Positions 5,715 through 5,721 of a DNA stretch of 5,721 nt are shown piece after piece. This DNA comes from Nitrososphaerota archaeon. Lineage in GTDB: Archaea > Thermoproteota > Nitrososphaeria > Nitrososphaerales > UBA183. Each line of letters opens with the position of its first letter. Position 1 is the first letter of the stretch. The stretch spans positions 1-5,721 of the forward strand of contig JAPCJN010000124.1 of assembly GCA_027886925.1 (NCBI GenBank), in the 5' to 3' direction. Below the pieces are notes generated by a model. That model saw nothing but the letters and a program-made list of their open reading frames with translations, was not told the DNA's origin and did not search any database. A program made the position numbers and the translations under genes.

Positions 5715-5721
5715 AAGGAGC
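5711..5721 (+). other. Possible RBS or start of a further downstream gene
   Basis: The prs stop TGA overlaps an ATG (5711-5713) as ATGA, and the next bases are AAAGGAGC. This could be either a gene overlapping prs by four bases or, more likely, a GGAG ribosome-binding site for a gene starting just past the window. The window ends too soon to decide. Confidence 0.3.

Noticed and set aside
1..5721. CRISPR array, tRNA or rRNA genes, insertion sequences, toxin-antitoxin or defence genes
   Set aside because: I looked for regularly spaced repeats, cloverleaf-like segments, terminal inverted repeats and known motifs on both strands and found none. The gaps between genes are too short to hide any of them, apart from very small RNAs.

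Overview
The window looks like ordinary, gene-dense archaeal chromosome from a moderately GC-rich genome (by eye about 55-60% G+C). Four things point to Archaea: TATA-like boxes (TTTATATT, CTTAAG, ATTAAAT) at plausible distances from starts, one of them placed for a leaderless or nearly leaderless mRNA; short GGTGA and GAGG ribosome-binding sites; a ThiI without a rhodanese domain; and a GalU of the archaeal type. Arginine is often AGG or AGA. I cannot fix the lineage. Thermoproteota (Nitrososphaeria- or Bathyarchaeia-like) is a guess from the feel of the proteins only.

Layout: (1) 1-1452, minus strand: the N-terminal part of a zinc M1-family aminopeptidase that runs off the left edge. Its zinc site is intact, but an in-frame TAG sits at about codon 21. 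(2) 1453-1600: a divergent intergenic region with a good TATA box for thiI. (3) 1601-2839, plus: thiI, tRNA 4-thiouridine synthetase. (4) 2840-2932: promoter and RBS region. (5) 2933-3829, plus: a GalU-type sugar nucleotidyltransferase. (6) 3878-4282, plus: an unrecognised protein with three predicted membrane segments. (7) 4308-4616, minus: a 102-residue unrecognised soluble protein, convergent with the membrane protein and divergent from prs. (8) 4674-5714, plus: a divergent ribose-phosphate pyrophosphokinase (PRPP synthetase). The last bases (AAAGGAGC) may be the RBS or start of another gene.

The genes do not form an obvious pathway or a defence, mobile or CRISPR system. They are housekeeping functions: peptide turnover, tRNA thiolation, nucleotide-sugar supply and PRPP supply, plus two unknowns. 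I see no rRNA, tRNA, insertion sequence, repeat array or attachment site.

The points most worth a second look are the TAG inside an otherwise intact aminopeptidase frame, the small unknown protein whose start abuts the prs promoter, a 7-codon upstream ORF that overlaps the prs start as ATGA, and the non-canonical motifs of the PRPP synthetase.
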